Counted from the stretch's first letter, positions 23,701 to 37,116 are shown. The stretch: DNA of 64,000 nucleotides from Rallus limicola (GCA_022605955.1 JAKCOZ010000101.1:1054001-1118000), one strand, 5' to 3'. The notes: a model not told the origin generated them from the sequence alone. A program made the numbers and translations.

Positions 23701-25444
23701 GGCCTAGCTTCTTTACTTTGGGAGTTATTGCTGGACGTTTAGCATGTTTTGAACTGCAGTCTGCTAGGGCCGAGAAAAGCACCGTAGGAGGTTCCAGGCA
23801 TGTTCCCTCTTTCCAGGCAAAGGAAAAGGCTGAGAGCCAAAGTGACAGGGTCTGCTCGGGTGTCCTGTTAGGAGGTTTCAGACAAGCTATGCCTTTCAGG
23901 CCTAGCTTCTTTACTTTGGGAGTTATTGCTGGACGTTTAGCATGTTTTGAACTGCAGTCTGCTAGGGCCGAGAAAAGCACCGTAGGAGGTTCCAGGCATG
24001 TTCCCTCTTTCCAGGCAAAGGAAAAGGCTGAGAGCCAAAGTGACAGGGTCTGCTCGGGTGTCCTGTTAGGAGGTTTCAGACAAGCTATGCCTTTCAGGCC
24101 TAGCTTCTTTACTTTGGGAGTTATTGCTGGACGTTTAGCATGTTTTGAGCTGCAGTCTGCTAGGGCCGAGAAAAGCACCGTAGGAGGTTCCAGGCATGTT
24201 CCCTCTTTCCAAGCAAAGGAAAAAGCTGAGAGCCAAAGTGAAAGGGTTTGCTCGTGTGTCCTGTTAGGAGGTTTCAGACAAGCTATGCCTTTCAGGCCTA
24301 GCTTCTTTACTTTGGGAGTTATTGCTGGACGTTTAGGATGTTTTGAATTGCAGTCTGCTAGGGCCGAGAAAAGCACCGTTGTAGGTTCCAGGCATGTTCC
24401 CTCTTTCCAGGCAAAGGAAAAGGCTGAGAGCCAAAGTGACAGGGTCTGCTTGTGTGTCCTGTTAGGAGGTTTCAGACAAGCTATGCCTTTCAGGCCTAGC
24501 TTCTTTACTTTGGGAGTTATTGCTGGACGTTTAGCATGTTTTGAACTGCAGTCTGCTAGGGCCGAGAAAAGCACCGTAGGAGGTTCCAGGCATGTTCCCT
24601 CTTTCCAGGCAAAGGAAAAGGCTGAGAGCCAAAGTGACAGGATCTGCTCGTGTGTCCTGTTAGGAGGTTTCAGACAAGCTATGCCTTTCAGGCCTAGCTT
24701 CTTTACTTTGGGAGTTATTGCTGGACGTTTAGCATGTTTTGAACTGCAGTCTGCTAGGGCCGAGAAAAGCACCGTAGGAGGTTCCAGGCATGTTCCCTCT
24801 TTCCAGGCAAAGGAAAAGGCTGAGAACCAAAGTGACAGGGGCTGCTCGTGTGTCCTGTTAGGAGGTTTCAGACAAGCTATGCCTTTCAGGCCTAGCTTCT
24901 TTACTTTGGGAGTTATTGCTGGACGTTTAGCATGTTTTGAACTGCAGTCTGCTAGGGCCGAGAAAAGCACCGTAGGAGGTTCCAGGCATGTTCCCTCTTT
25001 CCAGGCAAAGGAAAAGGCTGAGAACCAAAGTGACAGGGGCTGCTCGTGTGTCCTGTTAGGAGGTTTCAGACAAGCTATGCCTTTCAGGCCTAGCTTCTTT
25101 ACTTTGGGAGTTATTGCTGGACGTTTAGCATGTTTTGAACTGCAGTCTGCTAGGGCCGAGAAAAGCACCGTAGGAGGTTCCAGGCATGTTCCCTCTTTCC
25201 AGGCAAAGGAAAAGGCTGAGAGCCAAAGTGACAGGGGCTGCTCGTGTGTCCTGTTAGGAGGTTTCAGACAAGCTATGCCTTTCAGGCCTAGCTTCTTTAC
25301 TTTGGGAGTTATTGCTGGACGTTTAGCATGTTTTGAATTGCAGTCTGCTAGTGCCGAGAAAAGCACCGTAGGAGGTTCCAGGCATGTTCCCTCTTTCCAG
25401 GCAAAGGAAAAGGCTGAGAGCCAAAGTGACAGGGTCTGCTCGTG

Positions 25445-25515
25445 TGTCCTCTTAGGAGGTTTCAGACAAGCTATGCCTTTCAGGCCTAGCTTGTCTGAAA
25501 CCTCCTAACAGGACA
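25445..25515. repeat. Junction hairpin 8 (inside HOR copy A)
   Basis: The left arm carries GTCCTCTTAGG instead of GTCCTGTTAGG. The same change is present in junctions 10 and 12, confirming that these three are the same position in successive 8.6-kb repeats. Confidence 0.92.
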
Positions 25516-28485
25516 AGCTATGCCTTTCATGCCTACCTTCTTTACTTTGGGAGTTATTGCTCGACGTTTAGCATGTTTTGAACTGCAGTCTGCTAGGGCC
25601 GAGAAAAGCACCGTAGGAGGTTCCAGGCATGTTCCCTCTTTCCAGGCAAAGGAAAAGGCTGAGAACCAAAGTGACAGGGGCTGCTCGTGTGTCATGTTAG
25701 GAGGTTTCAGACAAGCTATGCCTTTCAGGCCTAGCTTCTTTACTTTGGGAGTTATTGCTGGACGTTTAGCATGTTTTGAACTGCAGTCTGCTAGGGCCGA
25801 GAAAAGCACCGTAGGAGGTTCCAGGCATGTTCCCTCTTTCCAGGCAAAGGAAAAGGCTGAGAGCCAAAGTGACAGGGGCTGCTCGTGTGTCCTGTTAGGA
25901 GGTTTCAGACAAGCTATGCCTTTCAGGCCTAGCTTCTATACTTTGGGAGTTATTGCTGGACGTTTAGCATGTTTTGAACTGCAGTCTGCTAGGGCCGAGA
26001 AAAGCACCGTAGGAGGTTCCAGGCATGTTCCCTCTTTCCAGGCAAAGGAAAAGGCTGAGAGCCAAAGTGACAGGGGCTGCTCGTGTGTCCTGTTAGGAGG
26101 TTTCAGACAAGCTATGCCTTTCAGGCCTAGCTTCTTTACTTTGGGAGTTATTGCTGGACGTTTAGCATGTTTTGAACTGCAGTCTGCTAGGGCCGAGAAA
26201 AGCACCGTAGGAGGTTCCAGGCATGTTCCCTCTTTCCAGGCAAAGGAAAAGGCTGAGAGCCAAAGTGACAGGGGCTGCTCGTGTGTCCTGTTAGGAGGTT
26301 TCAGACAAGCTATGCCTTTCAGGCCTAGCTTCTTTACTTTGGGAGTTATTGCTGGACGTTTAGCATGTTTTGAACTGCAGTCTGCTAGGGCCGAGAAAAG
26401 CACCGTAGGAGGTTCCAGGCATGTTCCCTCTTTCCAGGCAAAGGAAAAGGCTGAGAGCCAAAGTGACAGGGTCTGCTTGTGTGTCCTGTTAGGAGGTTTC
26501 AGACAAGCTATGCCTTTCAGGCCTAGCTTCTTTACTTTGGGAGTTATTGCTGGACGTTTAGCATGTTTTGAACTGCAGTCTGCTAGGGCCGAGAAAAGCA
26601 CCGTAGGAGGTTCCAGGCATGTTCCCTCTTTCCAGGCAAAGGAAAAGGCTGAGAGCCAAAGTGACAGGGTCTGCTTGTGTGTCCTGTTAGGAGGTTTCAG
26701 ACAAGCTATGCCTTTCAGGCCTAGCTTCTTTACTTTGGGAGTTATTGCTGGATGTTTAGCATGTTTTGAACTGCAGTCTGCTAGGGCCGAGAAAAGCACC
26801 GTAGGAGGTTCCAGGCATGTTCCCTCTTTCCAGGCAAAGGAAAATGCTGAGAGCCAAAGTGACAGGGTCTGCTCGGGTGTCCTGTTAGGAGGTTTCAGAC
26901 AAGCTATGCCTTTCAGTCCTAGCTTCTTTACTTTGGGAGTTATTGCTGGACGTTTAGCATATTTTGAGCTGCAGTCTGCTAGGGCCGAGAAAAGCACCGT
27001 AGGAGGTTCCAGGCATGTTCCCTCTTTCCAAGCAAAGGAAAAAGCTGAGAGCCAAAGTGAAAGGGTTTGCTCATGTGTCCTGTTAGGAGGTTTCATACAA
27101 GCTATGCCTTTCAGGCCTAGCTTCTTTACTTTGGGAGTTATTGCTGGACGTTTAGCATGTTTTGAATTGCAGTCTGCTAGGGCCGAGAAAAGCACCGTAG
27201 GAGGTTCCAGGCATGTTCCCTCTTTCCAGGTAAAGGAAAAGGCTGAGAACCAAAGTGACAGGGGCTGCTCGTGTGTCCTGTTAGGAGGTTTCAGACAAGC
27301 TATGCCTTTCAGGCCTAGCTTCTTTACTTTGGGAGTTATTGCTGGACGTTTAGCATGTTTTGAACTGCAGTCTGCTAGGGCCGAGAAAAGCACCGTAGGA
27401 GGTTCCAGGCATGTTCCCTCTTTCCAGGCAAAGGAAAAGGCTGAGAGCCAAAGTGACAGGGGCTGCTCGTGTGTCCTGTTAGGAGGTTTCAGACAAGCTA
27501 TGCCTTTCAGGCCTAGCTTCTATACTTTGGGAGTTATTGCTGGACGTTTAGCATGTTTTGAACTGCAGTCTGCTAGTGCCGAGAAAAGCACCGTAGGAGG
27601 TTCCAGGCATGTTCCCTCTTTCCAGGCAAAGGAAAAGGCTGAGAGCCAAAGTGAGAGGGGCTGCTCGTGTGTCCTGTTAGGAGGTTTCAGACAAGCTATG
27701 CCTTTCAGGCCTAGCTTCTTTACTTTGGGAGTTATTGCTGGACGTTTAGCATGTTTTGAACTGCAGTCTGCTAGGGCCGAGAAAAGCACCGTAGGAGGTT
27801 CCAGGCATGTTCCCTCTTTCCAGGCAAAGGAAAAGGCTGAGAGCAAAAGTGACAGGGTCTGCTCGTGTGTCCTGTTAGGAGGTTTCAGACAAGCTATGCC
27901 TTTCAGGCCTAGCTTCTTTACTTTGGGAGTTATTGCTGGACGTTTAGCATGTTTTGAACTGCAGTCTGCTAGGGCCGAGAAAAGCACCGTAGGAGGTTCC
28001 AGGCATGTTCCCTCTTTCCAGGCAAAGGAAAAGGCTGAGAGCCAAAGTGACAGGGTCTGCTCGTGTGTCCTGTTAGGAGGTTTCAGACAAGCTATGCCTT
28101 TCAGGCCTAGCTTCTTTACTTTGGGAGTTATTGCTGGACGTTTAGCATGTTTTGAACTGCAGTCTGCTAGGGCCGAGAAAAGCACCGTAGGAGGTTCCAG
28201 GCATGTTCCCTCTTTCCAGGCAAAGGAAAAGGCTGAGAACCAAAGTGACAGGGGCTGCTCGTGTGTCATGTTAGGAGGTTTCAGACAAGCTATGCCTTTC
28301 AGGCCTAGCTTCTTTACTTTGGGAGTTATTGCTGGACGTTTAGCATGTTTTGAATTGCAGTCTGCTAGGGCCGAGAAAAGCACCGTAGGAGGTTCCAGGC
28401 ATGTTCCCTCTTTCCAGGCAAAGGAAAAGGCTGAGAGCCAAAGTGACAGGGTCTGCTCGTGTGTCCTGTTAGGAGGTTTCAGACA

Positions 28486-28508
28486 AGCTAGGCCTGAAAG
28501 GCCTAGCT
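28486..28508. repeat. Perfected boundary palindrome with inverted loop (copy A)
   Basis: The usual monomer boundary has arms AGCTATGCCT and AGGCCTAGCT around TTC, with one mismatch. Here the left arm is AGCTAGGCCT and the loop is GAA. The palindrome is now perfect and the loop is the reverse complement of the usual one. Length is unchanged. Confidence 0.9.
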
Positions 28509-28857
28509 TCTTTACTTTGGGAGTTATTGCTGGACGTTTAGCATGTTTTGAACTGCAGTCTGCTAGGGCCGAGAAAAGCACCGTAGGAGGTTCCAGGCAT
28601 GTTCCCTCTTTCCAGGCAAAGGAAAAGGCTGAGAGCCAAAGTGACAGGGGCTGCTCGTGTGTCCTGTTAGGAGGTTTCAGACAAGCTATGCCTTTCAGGC
28701 CTAGCTTCTTTCCTTTGGGAGTTATTGCTGGACGTTTAGCATGTTTTGAACTGCAGTCTGCTAGGGCCGAGAAAAGCACTGTAGGAGGTTCCAGGCATGT
28801 TCCCTCTTTCCAGGCAAAGGAAAAGGCTGAGAGCCAAAGTGACAGGGGCTGCTCGTG

Positions 28858-28928
28858 TGTCCTGTTAGGAGGCTTCAGACAAGCTATGCCTTTCAGGCCT
28901 AGCTTGTCTGAAACCTCCTAACAGGACA
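28858..28928. repeat. Junction hairpin 9 (copy A/B boundary)
   Basis: This has the same insert. The left arm carries a private GGAGGCTTCAG change absent from its equivalent at 37466. Confidence 0.92.
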
Positions 28929-31900
28929 AGCTATGCCTTTCATGCCTAGCTTCTTTACTTTGGGAGTTATTGCTGGACGTTTAGCATGTTTTGAACTGCA
29001 GTCTGCTAGGGCCGAGAAAAGCACTGTAGGAGGTTCCAGGCATGTTCCCTCTTTCCAGGCAAAGGAAAAGGCTGAGAGCCAAAGTGACAGGGTCTGCTCG
29101 TGTGTCCTGTTAGGAGGTTTCAGACAAGCTATGCCTTTCAGGCCTAGCTTCTTTACTTTGGGAGTTATTGCTGGACGTTTAGCATGTTTTGAACTGCAGT
29201 CTGCTACGGCCGAGAAAAGCACCGTAGGAGGTTCCAGGCATGTTCCCTCTTTCCAGGCAAAGGAAAAGGCTGAGAGCCAAAGTGACAGGGTCTGCTCGTG
29301 TGTCCTTTTAGGAGGTTTCAGACAAGCTATGCCTTTCAGGCCTAGCTTCTTTACTTTGGGAGTTATTGCTGGACGTTTAGCATGTTTTGAACGGCAGTCT
29401 GCTAGGGCCGAGAAAAGCACCGTAGGAGGTTCCAGGCATGTTCCCTCTTTCCAGGCAAAGGAAAAGGCTGAGAGCCAAAGTGACAGGGTCTGCTCGTGTG
29501 TCCTGTTAGGAGGTTTCAGACAAGCTATGCCTTTCAGGCCTAGCTTCTTTACTTTGGGAGTTATTGCTGGACGTTTAGCATGTTTTGAACTGCAGTCTGC
29601 TAGGGCCGAGAAAAGCACCGTAGGAGGTTCCAGGCATGTTCCCTCTTTCCAGGCAAAGGAAAAGGCTGAGAGCCAAAGTGACAGGGTCTGCTCGTGTGTC
29701 CTGTTAGGAGGTTTCAGACAAGCTATGCCTTTCAGGCCTAGATTCTTTACTTTGGGAGTTATTGCTGGACATTTAGCATGTTTTGAACTGCAGTCTGCTA
29801 GGGCCGAGAAAAGCACCGTAGGAGGTTCCAGGCATGTTCCCTCTTTCCAGGCAAAGGAAAAGGCTGAGAGCCAAAGTGACAGGGGCTGCTCGTGTGTCCT
29901 GTTAGGAGGTTTCAGACAAGCTATGCCTTTCAGGCCTAGCTTCTTTACTTTGGGAGTTATTGCTGGACGTTTAGCATGTTTTGAACTGCAGTCTGCTAGG
30001 GCCGAGAAAAGCACCGTAGGAGGTTCCAGGCATGTTCCCTCTTTCCAGGCAAAGGAAAAGGCTGAGAGCCAAAGTGACAGGGTCTGCTCGTGTGTCCTGT
30101 TAGGAGGTTTCAGACAAGCTATGCCTTTCATGCCTAGCTTCTTTACTTTGGGAGTTATTGCTGGACGTTTAGCATGTTTTGAACTGCAGTCTGCTAGGGC
30201 CGAGAAAAGCACCGTAGGAGGTTCCAGGCATGTTCCCTCTTTCCAGGCAAAGGAAAAGGCTGAGAGCCAAAGTGACAGGGTCTGCTCGTGTGTCCTGTTA
30301 GGAGGTTTCAGACAAGCTATGCCTTTCAGGCCTAGCTTCTATACTTTGGGAGTTATTGCTGGACGTTTAGCATGTTTTGAACTGCAGTCTGCTAGGGCCG
30401 AGAAAAGCACCGTAGGAGGTTCCAGGCATGTTCCCTCTTTCCAGGCAAAGGAAAAGGCTGAGAGCCAAAGTGACAGGTGCTGCTCATGTGTCCTGTTAGG
30501 AGGTTTCAGACAAGCTATGCCTTTCAGGCCTAGCTTCTTTACTTTGGGAGTTATTGCTGGACGTTTCGCATGTTTTGAACTGCAGTCTGCTACGGCCGAG
30601 AAAAGCACCGTAGGAGGTTCCAGGCATGTTCCCTCTTTCCAGGCAAAGGAAAAGGCTGAGAGCCAAAGTGACAGGGTCTGCTCGTGTGTCCTGTTAGGAG
30701 GTTTCAGACAAGCTATGCCTTTCAGGCCTAGCTGCTTTACTTTGGGAGTTATTGCTGGACGTTTAGCATGTTTTGAACTGCAGTCTGCTAGGGCCGAGAA
30801 AAGCACCGTAGGAGGTTCCAGGCATGTTCCCTCTTTCCAGGCAAAGGAAAAGGCTGAGAGCCAAAGTGACAGGGTCTGCTCGTGTGTCCTGTTAGGAGGT
30901 TTCAGACAAGCTATGCCTTTCAGGCCTAGCTTCTTTACTTTGGGAGTTATTGCTGGACGTTTAGCATGTTTTGAACTGCAGTCTGCTAGGGCCGAGAAAA
31001 GCACCGTAGGAGGTTCCAGGCATGTTCCCTCTTTCCAGGCAAAGGAAAAGGCTGAGAGCCAAAGTGACAGGGTCTGCTCGTGTGTCCTGTTAGGAGGTTT
31101 CAGACAAGCTATGCCTTTCATGCCTAGCTTCTTTACTTTGGGAGTTATTGCTGGACGTTTAGCATGTTTTGAACTGCAGTCTGCTAGGGCCGAGAAAAGC
31201 ACCGTAGGAGGTTCCAGGCATGTTCCCTCTTTCCAGGCAAAGGAAAAGGCTGAGAGCCAAAGTGACAGGGGCTGCTCGTGTGTCCTGTTAGGAGGTTTCA
31301 GACAAGCTATGCCTTTCAGGCCTAGCTTCTTTACTTTGGGAGTTATTGCTGGACGTTTAGCATGTTTTGAACTGCAGTCTGCTAGGGCCGAGAAAAGCAC
31401 CGTAGGAGGTTCCAGGCATGTTCCCTCTTTCCAGGCAAAGGAAAAGGCTGAGAGCCAAAGTGACAGGTGCTGCTCATGTGTCCTGTTAGGAGGTTTCAGA
31501 CAAGCTATGCCTTTCAGGCCTAGCTTCTTTACTTTGGGAGTTATTGCTGGACGTTTAGCATGTTTTGAACTGCAGTCTGCTAGGGCCGAGAAAAGCACCG
31601 TAGGAGGTTCCAGGCATGTTCCCTCTTTCCAGGCAAAGGAAAAGGCTGAGAGCCAAAGTGACAGGGTCTGCTCGGGTGTCCTGTTAGGAGGTTTCAGACA
31701 AGCTATGCCTTTCAGGCCTAGCTTCTTTACTTTGGGAGTTATTGCTGGACGTTTAGCATGTTTTGAGCTGCAGTCTGCTAGGGCCGAGAAAAGCACCGTA
31801 GGAGGTTCCAGGCATGTTCCCTCTTTCCAAGCAAAGGAAAAAGCTGAGAGCCAAAGTGACAGGGTTTGATCGTGTGTCCTGTTAGGAGGTTTCAGACAAG

Positions 31901-34052
31901 CTATGCCTTTCAGGCCTAGCTTCTTTACTTTGGGAGTTATTGCTGGACGTTTAGCATGTTTTGAACTGCAGTCTGCTAGGGCCGAGAAAAGCACCGTAGG
32001 AGGTTCCAGGCATGTTCCCTCTTTCCAGGCAAAGGAAAAGGCTGAGAGCCAAAGTGACAGGGTCTGCTTGTGTGTCCTGTTAGGAGGTTTCAGACAAGCT
32101 ATGCCTTTCAGGCCTAGCTTCTTTACTTTGGGAGTTATTGCTGGACATTTAGCATGTTTTGAACTGCAGTCTGCTAGGGCCGAGAAAAGCACCGTAGGAG
32201 GTTCCAGGCATGTTCCCTCTTTCCAGGCAAAGGAAAAGGCTGAGAGCCAAAGTGACAGGTGCTGCTCATGTGTCCTGTTAGGAGGTTTCAGACAAGCTAT
32301 GCCTTTCAGGCCTAGCTTCTTTACTTTGGGAGTTATTGCTGGACGTTTAGCATGTTTTGAACTGCAGTCTGCTAGGGCCGAGAAAAGCACCGTAGGAGGT
32401 TCCAGGCATGTTCCCTCTTTCCAGGCAAAGGAAAAGGCTGAGAGCCAAAGTGACAGGGTCTGCTCGGGTGTCCTGTTAGGAGGTTTCAGACAAGCTATGC
32501 CTTTCAGGCCTAGCTTCTTTACTTTGGGAGTTATTGCTGGACGTTTAGCATGTTTTGAACTGCAGTCTGCTAGGGCCGAGAAAAGCACCGTAGGAGGTTC
32601 CAGGCATGTTCCCTCTTTCCAGGCAAAGGAAAAGGCTGAGAGCCAAAGTGACAGGGTCTGCTCGGGTGTCCTGTTAGGAGGTTTCAGACAAGCTATGCCT
32701 TTCAGGCCTAGCTTCTTTACTTTGGGAGTTATTGCTGGACGTTTAGCATGTTTTGAGCTGCAGTCTGCTAGGGCCGAGAAAAGCACCGTAGGAGGTTCCA
32801 GGCATGTTCCCTCTTTCCAAGCAAAGGAAAAAGCTGAGAGCCAAAGTGAAAGGGTTTGCTCGTGTGTCCTGTTAGGAGGTTTCAGACAAGCTATGCCTTT
32901 CAGGCCTAGCTTCTTTACTTTGGGAGTTATTGCTGGACGTTTAGGATGTTTTGAATTGCAGTCTGCTAGGGCCGAGAAAAGCACCGTTGTAGGTTCCAGG
33001 CATGTTCCCTCTTTCCAGGCAAAGGAAAAGGCTGAGAGCCAAAGTGACAGGGTCTGCTTGTGTGTCCTGTTAGGAGGTTTCAGACAAGCTATGCCTTTCA
33101 GGCCTAGCTTCTTTACTTTGGGAGTTATTGCTGGACGTTTAGCATGTTTTGAACTGCAGTCTGCTAGGGCCGAGAAAAGCACCGTAGGAGGTTCCAGGCA
33201 TGTTCCCTCTTTCCAGGCAAAGGAAAAGGCTGAGAGCCAAAGTGACAGGATCTGCTCGTGTGTCCTGTTAGGAGGTTTCAGACAAGCTATGCCTTTCAGG
33301 CCTAGCTTCTTTACTTTGGGAGTTATTGCTGGACGTTTAGCATGTTTTGAACTGCAGTCTGCTAGGGCCGAGAAAAGCACCGTAGGAGGTTCCAGGCATG
33401 TTCCCTCTTTCCAGGCAAAGGAAAAGGCTGAGAACCAAAGTGACAGGGGCTGCTCGTGTGTCCTGTTAGGAGGTTTCAGACAAGCTATGCCTTTCAGGCC
33501 TAGCTTCTTTACTTTGGGAGTTATTGCTGGACGTTTAGCATGTTTTGAACTGCAGTCTGCTAGGGCCGAGAAAAGCACCGTAGGAGGTTCCAGGCATGTT
33601 CCCTCTTTCCAGGCAAAGGAAAAGGCTGAGAACCAAAGTGACAGGGGCTGCTCGTGTGTCCTGTTAGGAGGTTTCAGACAAGCTATGCCTTTCAGGCCTA
33701 GCTTCTTTACTTTGGGAGTTATTGCTGGACGTTTAGCATGTTTTGAACTGCAGTCTGCTAGGGCCGAGAAAAGCACCGTAGGAGGTTCCAGGCATGTTCC
33801 CTCTTTCCAGGCAAAGGAAAAGGCTGAGAGCCAAAGTGACAGGGGCTGCTCGTGTGTCCTGTTAGGAGGTTTCAGACAAGCTATGCCTTTCAGGCCTAGC
33901 TTCTTTACTTTGGGAGTTATTGCTGGACGTTTAGCATGTTTTGAATTGCAGTCTGCTAGTGCCGAGAAAAGCACCGTAGGAGGTTCCAGGCATGTTCCCT
34001 CTTTCCAGGCAAAGGAAAAGGCTGAGAGCCAAAGTGACAGGGTCTGCTCGTG

Positions 34053-34123
34053 TGTCCTCTTAGGAGGTTTCAGACAAGCTATGCCTTTCAGGCCTAGCTT
34101 GTCTGAAACCTCCTAACAGGACA
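34053..34123. repeat. Junction hairpin 10 (inside HOR copy B)
   Basis: This lies exactly 8608 bp after junction 8 and shares its GTCCTCTTAGG change. The next monomer shares CCTACCTTC and GCTCGACG with the equivalents in copies A and C. Confidence 0.92.
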
Positions 34124-37093
34124 AGCTATGCCTTTCATGCCTACCTTCTTTACTTTGGGAGTTATTGCTCGACGTTTAGCATGTTTTGAACTGCAGTCTG
34201 CTAGGGCCGAGAAAAGCACCGTAGGAGGTTCCAGGCATGTTCCCTCTTTCCAGGCAAAGGAAAAGGCTGAGAACCAAAGTGACAGGGGCTGCTCGTGTGT
34301 CATGTTAGGAGGTTTCAGACAAGCTATGCCTTTCAGGCCTAGCTTCTTTACTTTGGGAGTTATTGCTGGACGTTTAGCATGTTTTGAACTGCAGTCTGCT
34401 AGGGCCGAGAAAAGCACCGTAGGAGGTTCCAGGCATGTTCCCTCTTTCCAGGCAAAGGAAAAGGCTGAGAGCCAAAGTGACAGGATCTGCTCGTGTGTCC
34501 TGTTAGGAGGTTTCAGACAAGCTATGCCTTTCAGGCCTAGCTTCTATACTTTGGGAGTTATTGCTGGACGTTTAGCATGTTTTGAACTGCAGTCTGCTAG
34601 GGCCGAGAAAAGCACCGTAGGAGGTTCCAGGCATGTTCCCTCTTTCCAGGCAAAGGAAAAGGCTGAGAGCCAAAGTGACAGGGGCTGCTCGTGTGTCCTG
34701 TTAGGAGGTTTCAGACAAGCTATGCCTTTCAGGCCTAGCTTCTTTACTTTGGGAGTTATTGCTGGACGTTTAGCATGTTTTGAACTGCAGTCTGCTAGGG
34801 CCGAGAAAAGCACCGTAGGAGGTTCCAGGCATGTTCCCTCTTTCCAGGCAAAGGAAAAGGCTGAGAGCCAAAGTGACAGGGGCTGCTCGTGTGTCCTGTT
34901 AGGAGGTTTCAGACAAGCTATGCCTTTCAGGCCTAGCTTCTTTACTTTGGGAGTTATTGCTGGACGTTTAGCATGTTTTGAACTGCAGTCTGCTAGGGCC
35001 GAGAAAAGCACCGTAGGAGGTTCCAGGCATGTTCCCTCTTTCCAGGCAAAGGAAAAGGCTGAGAGCCAAAGTGACAGGGTCTGCTTGTGTGTCCTGTTAG
35101 GAGGTTTCAGACAAGCTATGCCTTTCAGGCCTAGCTTCTTTACTTTGGGAGTTATTGCTGGACGTTTAGCATGTTTTGAACTGCAGTCTGCTAGGGCCGA
35201 GAAAAGCACCGTAGGAGGTTCCAGGCATGTTCCCTCTTTCCAGGCAAAGGAAAAGGCTGAGAGCCAAAGTGACAGGGTCTGCTTGTGTGTCCTGTTAGGA
35301 GGTTTCAGACAAGCTATGCCTTTCAGGCCTAGCTTCTTTACTTTGGGAGTTATTGCTGGATGTTTAGCATGTTTTGAACTGCAGTCTGCTAGGGCCGAGA
35401 AAAGCACCGTAGGAGGTTCCAGGCATGTTCCCTCTTTCCAGGCAAAGGAAAATGCTGAGAGCCAAAGTGACAGGGTCTGCTCGGGTGTCCTGTTAGGAGG
35501 TTTCAGACAAGCTATGCCTTTCAGTCCTAGCTTCTTTACTTTGGGAGTTATTGCTGGACGTTTAGCATATTTTGAGCTGCAGTCTGCTAGGGCCGAGAAA
35601 AGCACCGTAGGAGGTTCCAGGCATGTTCCCTCTTTCCAAGCAAAGGAAAAAGCTGAGAGCCAAAGTGAAAGGGTTTGCTCATGTGTCCTGTTAGGAGGTT
35701 TCAGACAAGCTATGCCTTTCAGGCCTAGCTTCTATACTTTGGGAGTTATTGCTGGACGTTTAGCCTGTTTTGAACTGCAGTCTGCTAGTGCCGAGAAAAG
35801 CACCGTAGGAGGTTCCAGGCATGTTCCCTCTTTCCAGGCAAAGGAAAAGGCTGAGAGCCAAAGTGAGAGGGGCTGCTCGTGTGTCCTGTTAGGAGGTTTC
35901 AGACAAGCTATGCCTTTCAGGCCTAGCTTCTTTACTTTGGGAGTTATTGCTGGACGTTTAGCATGTTTTGAACTGCAGTCTGCTAGGGCCGAGAAAAGCA
36001 CCGTAGGAGGTTCCAGGCATGTTCCCTCTTTCCAGGCAAAGGAAAAGGCTGAGAGCCAAAGTGACAGGGTCTGCTTGTGTGTCCTGTTAGGAGGTTTCCG
36101 ACAAGCTATGCCTTTCAGGCCTAGATTCTTTACTTTGGGAGTTATTGCTGGACGTTTAGCATGTTTTGAACTGCAGTCTGCTAGGTCCGAGAAAAGCACC
36201 GTAGGAGGTTCCAGGCATGTTCCCTCTTTCCAGGCAAAGGAAAAGGCTGAGAGCCAAAGTGACAGGGGCTGCTCGTGTGTCCTGTTAGGAGGTTTCAGAC
36301 AAGCTATGCCTTTCAGGCCTAGCTTCTTTACTTTGGGAGTTATTGCTGGACGTTTAGCATTTTTTGAACTGCAGTCTGCTAGGGCCGAGAAAAGCACCGT
36401 AGGAGGTTCCAGGCATGTTCCCTCTTTCCAGGCAAAGGAAAAGGCTGAGAGCAAAAGTGACAGGTGCTGCTCATGTGTCCTGTTAGGAGGTTTCAGACAA
36501 GCTATGCCTTTCAGGCCTAGCTTCTTTACTTTGGGAGTTATTGCTGGACGTTTAGCATGTTTTGAACTGCAGTCTGCTAGGGCCGAGAAAAGCACCGTAG
36601 GAGGTTCCAGGCATGTTCCCTCTTTCCAGGCAAAGGAAAAGGCTGAGAGCCAAAGTGACAGGGTCTGCTCGTGTGTCCTGTTAGGAGGTTTCAGACAAGC
36701 TATGCCTTTCAGGCCTAGCTTCTTTACTTTGGGAGTTATTGCTGGACGTTTAGCATGTTTTGAACTGCAGTCTGCTAGGGCCGAGAAAAGCACCGTAGGA
36801 GGTTCCAGGCATGTTCCCTCTTTCCAGGCAAAGGAAAAGGCTGAGAACCAAAGTGACAGGGGCTGCTCGTGTGTCATGTTAGGAGGTTTCAGACAAGCTA
36901 TGCCTTTCAGGCCTAGCTTCTTTACTTTGGGAGTTATTGCTGGACGTTTAGCATGTTTTGAACTGCAGTCTGCTAGGGCCGAGAAAAGCACCGTAGGAGG
37001 TTCCAGGCATGTTCCCTCTTTCCAGGCAAAGGAAAAGGCTGAGAGCCAAAGTGACAGGGTCTGCTCGTGTGTCCTGTTAGGAGGTTTCAGACA

Positions 37094-37116
37094 AGCTAGG
37101 CCTGAAAGGCCTAGCT
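37094..37116. repeat. Perfected boundary palindrome with inverted loop (copy B)
   Basis: The same change as at 28486 occurs exactly 8608 bp downstream, so it was inherited by duplication of the 8.6-kb unit. Copy C does not have it. Confidence 0.9.

Larger units (their letters stand above)
20721..28932 (+). repeat. 8.6-kb higher-order repeat, copy A (8212 bp, 41 monomers)
   Basis: Two sub-blocks of 24 and 17 monomers are separated by the junction near 25486. From about 21115 onward the sequence aligns with copy B at a constant +8608 offset. Shared private variants include CTTCTATACTTT, GACGTTTCGCATG, TAGCTGCTTTAC, GGGTTTGATCG and CCGTTGTAGG. Translations of both strands over 21731-25366 match copy B exactly, so the DNA must be almost identical. 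The first two monomers differ from copies B and C, which have four there, so A is shorter by 396 bp. Confidence 0.9.
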
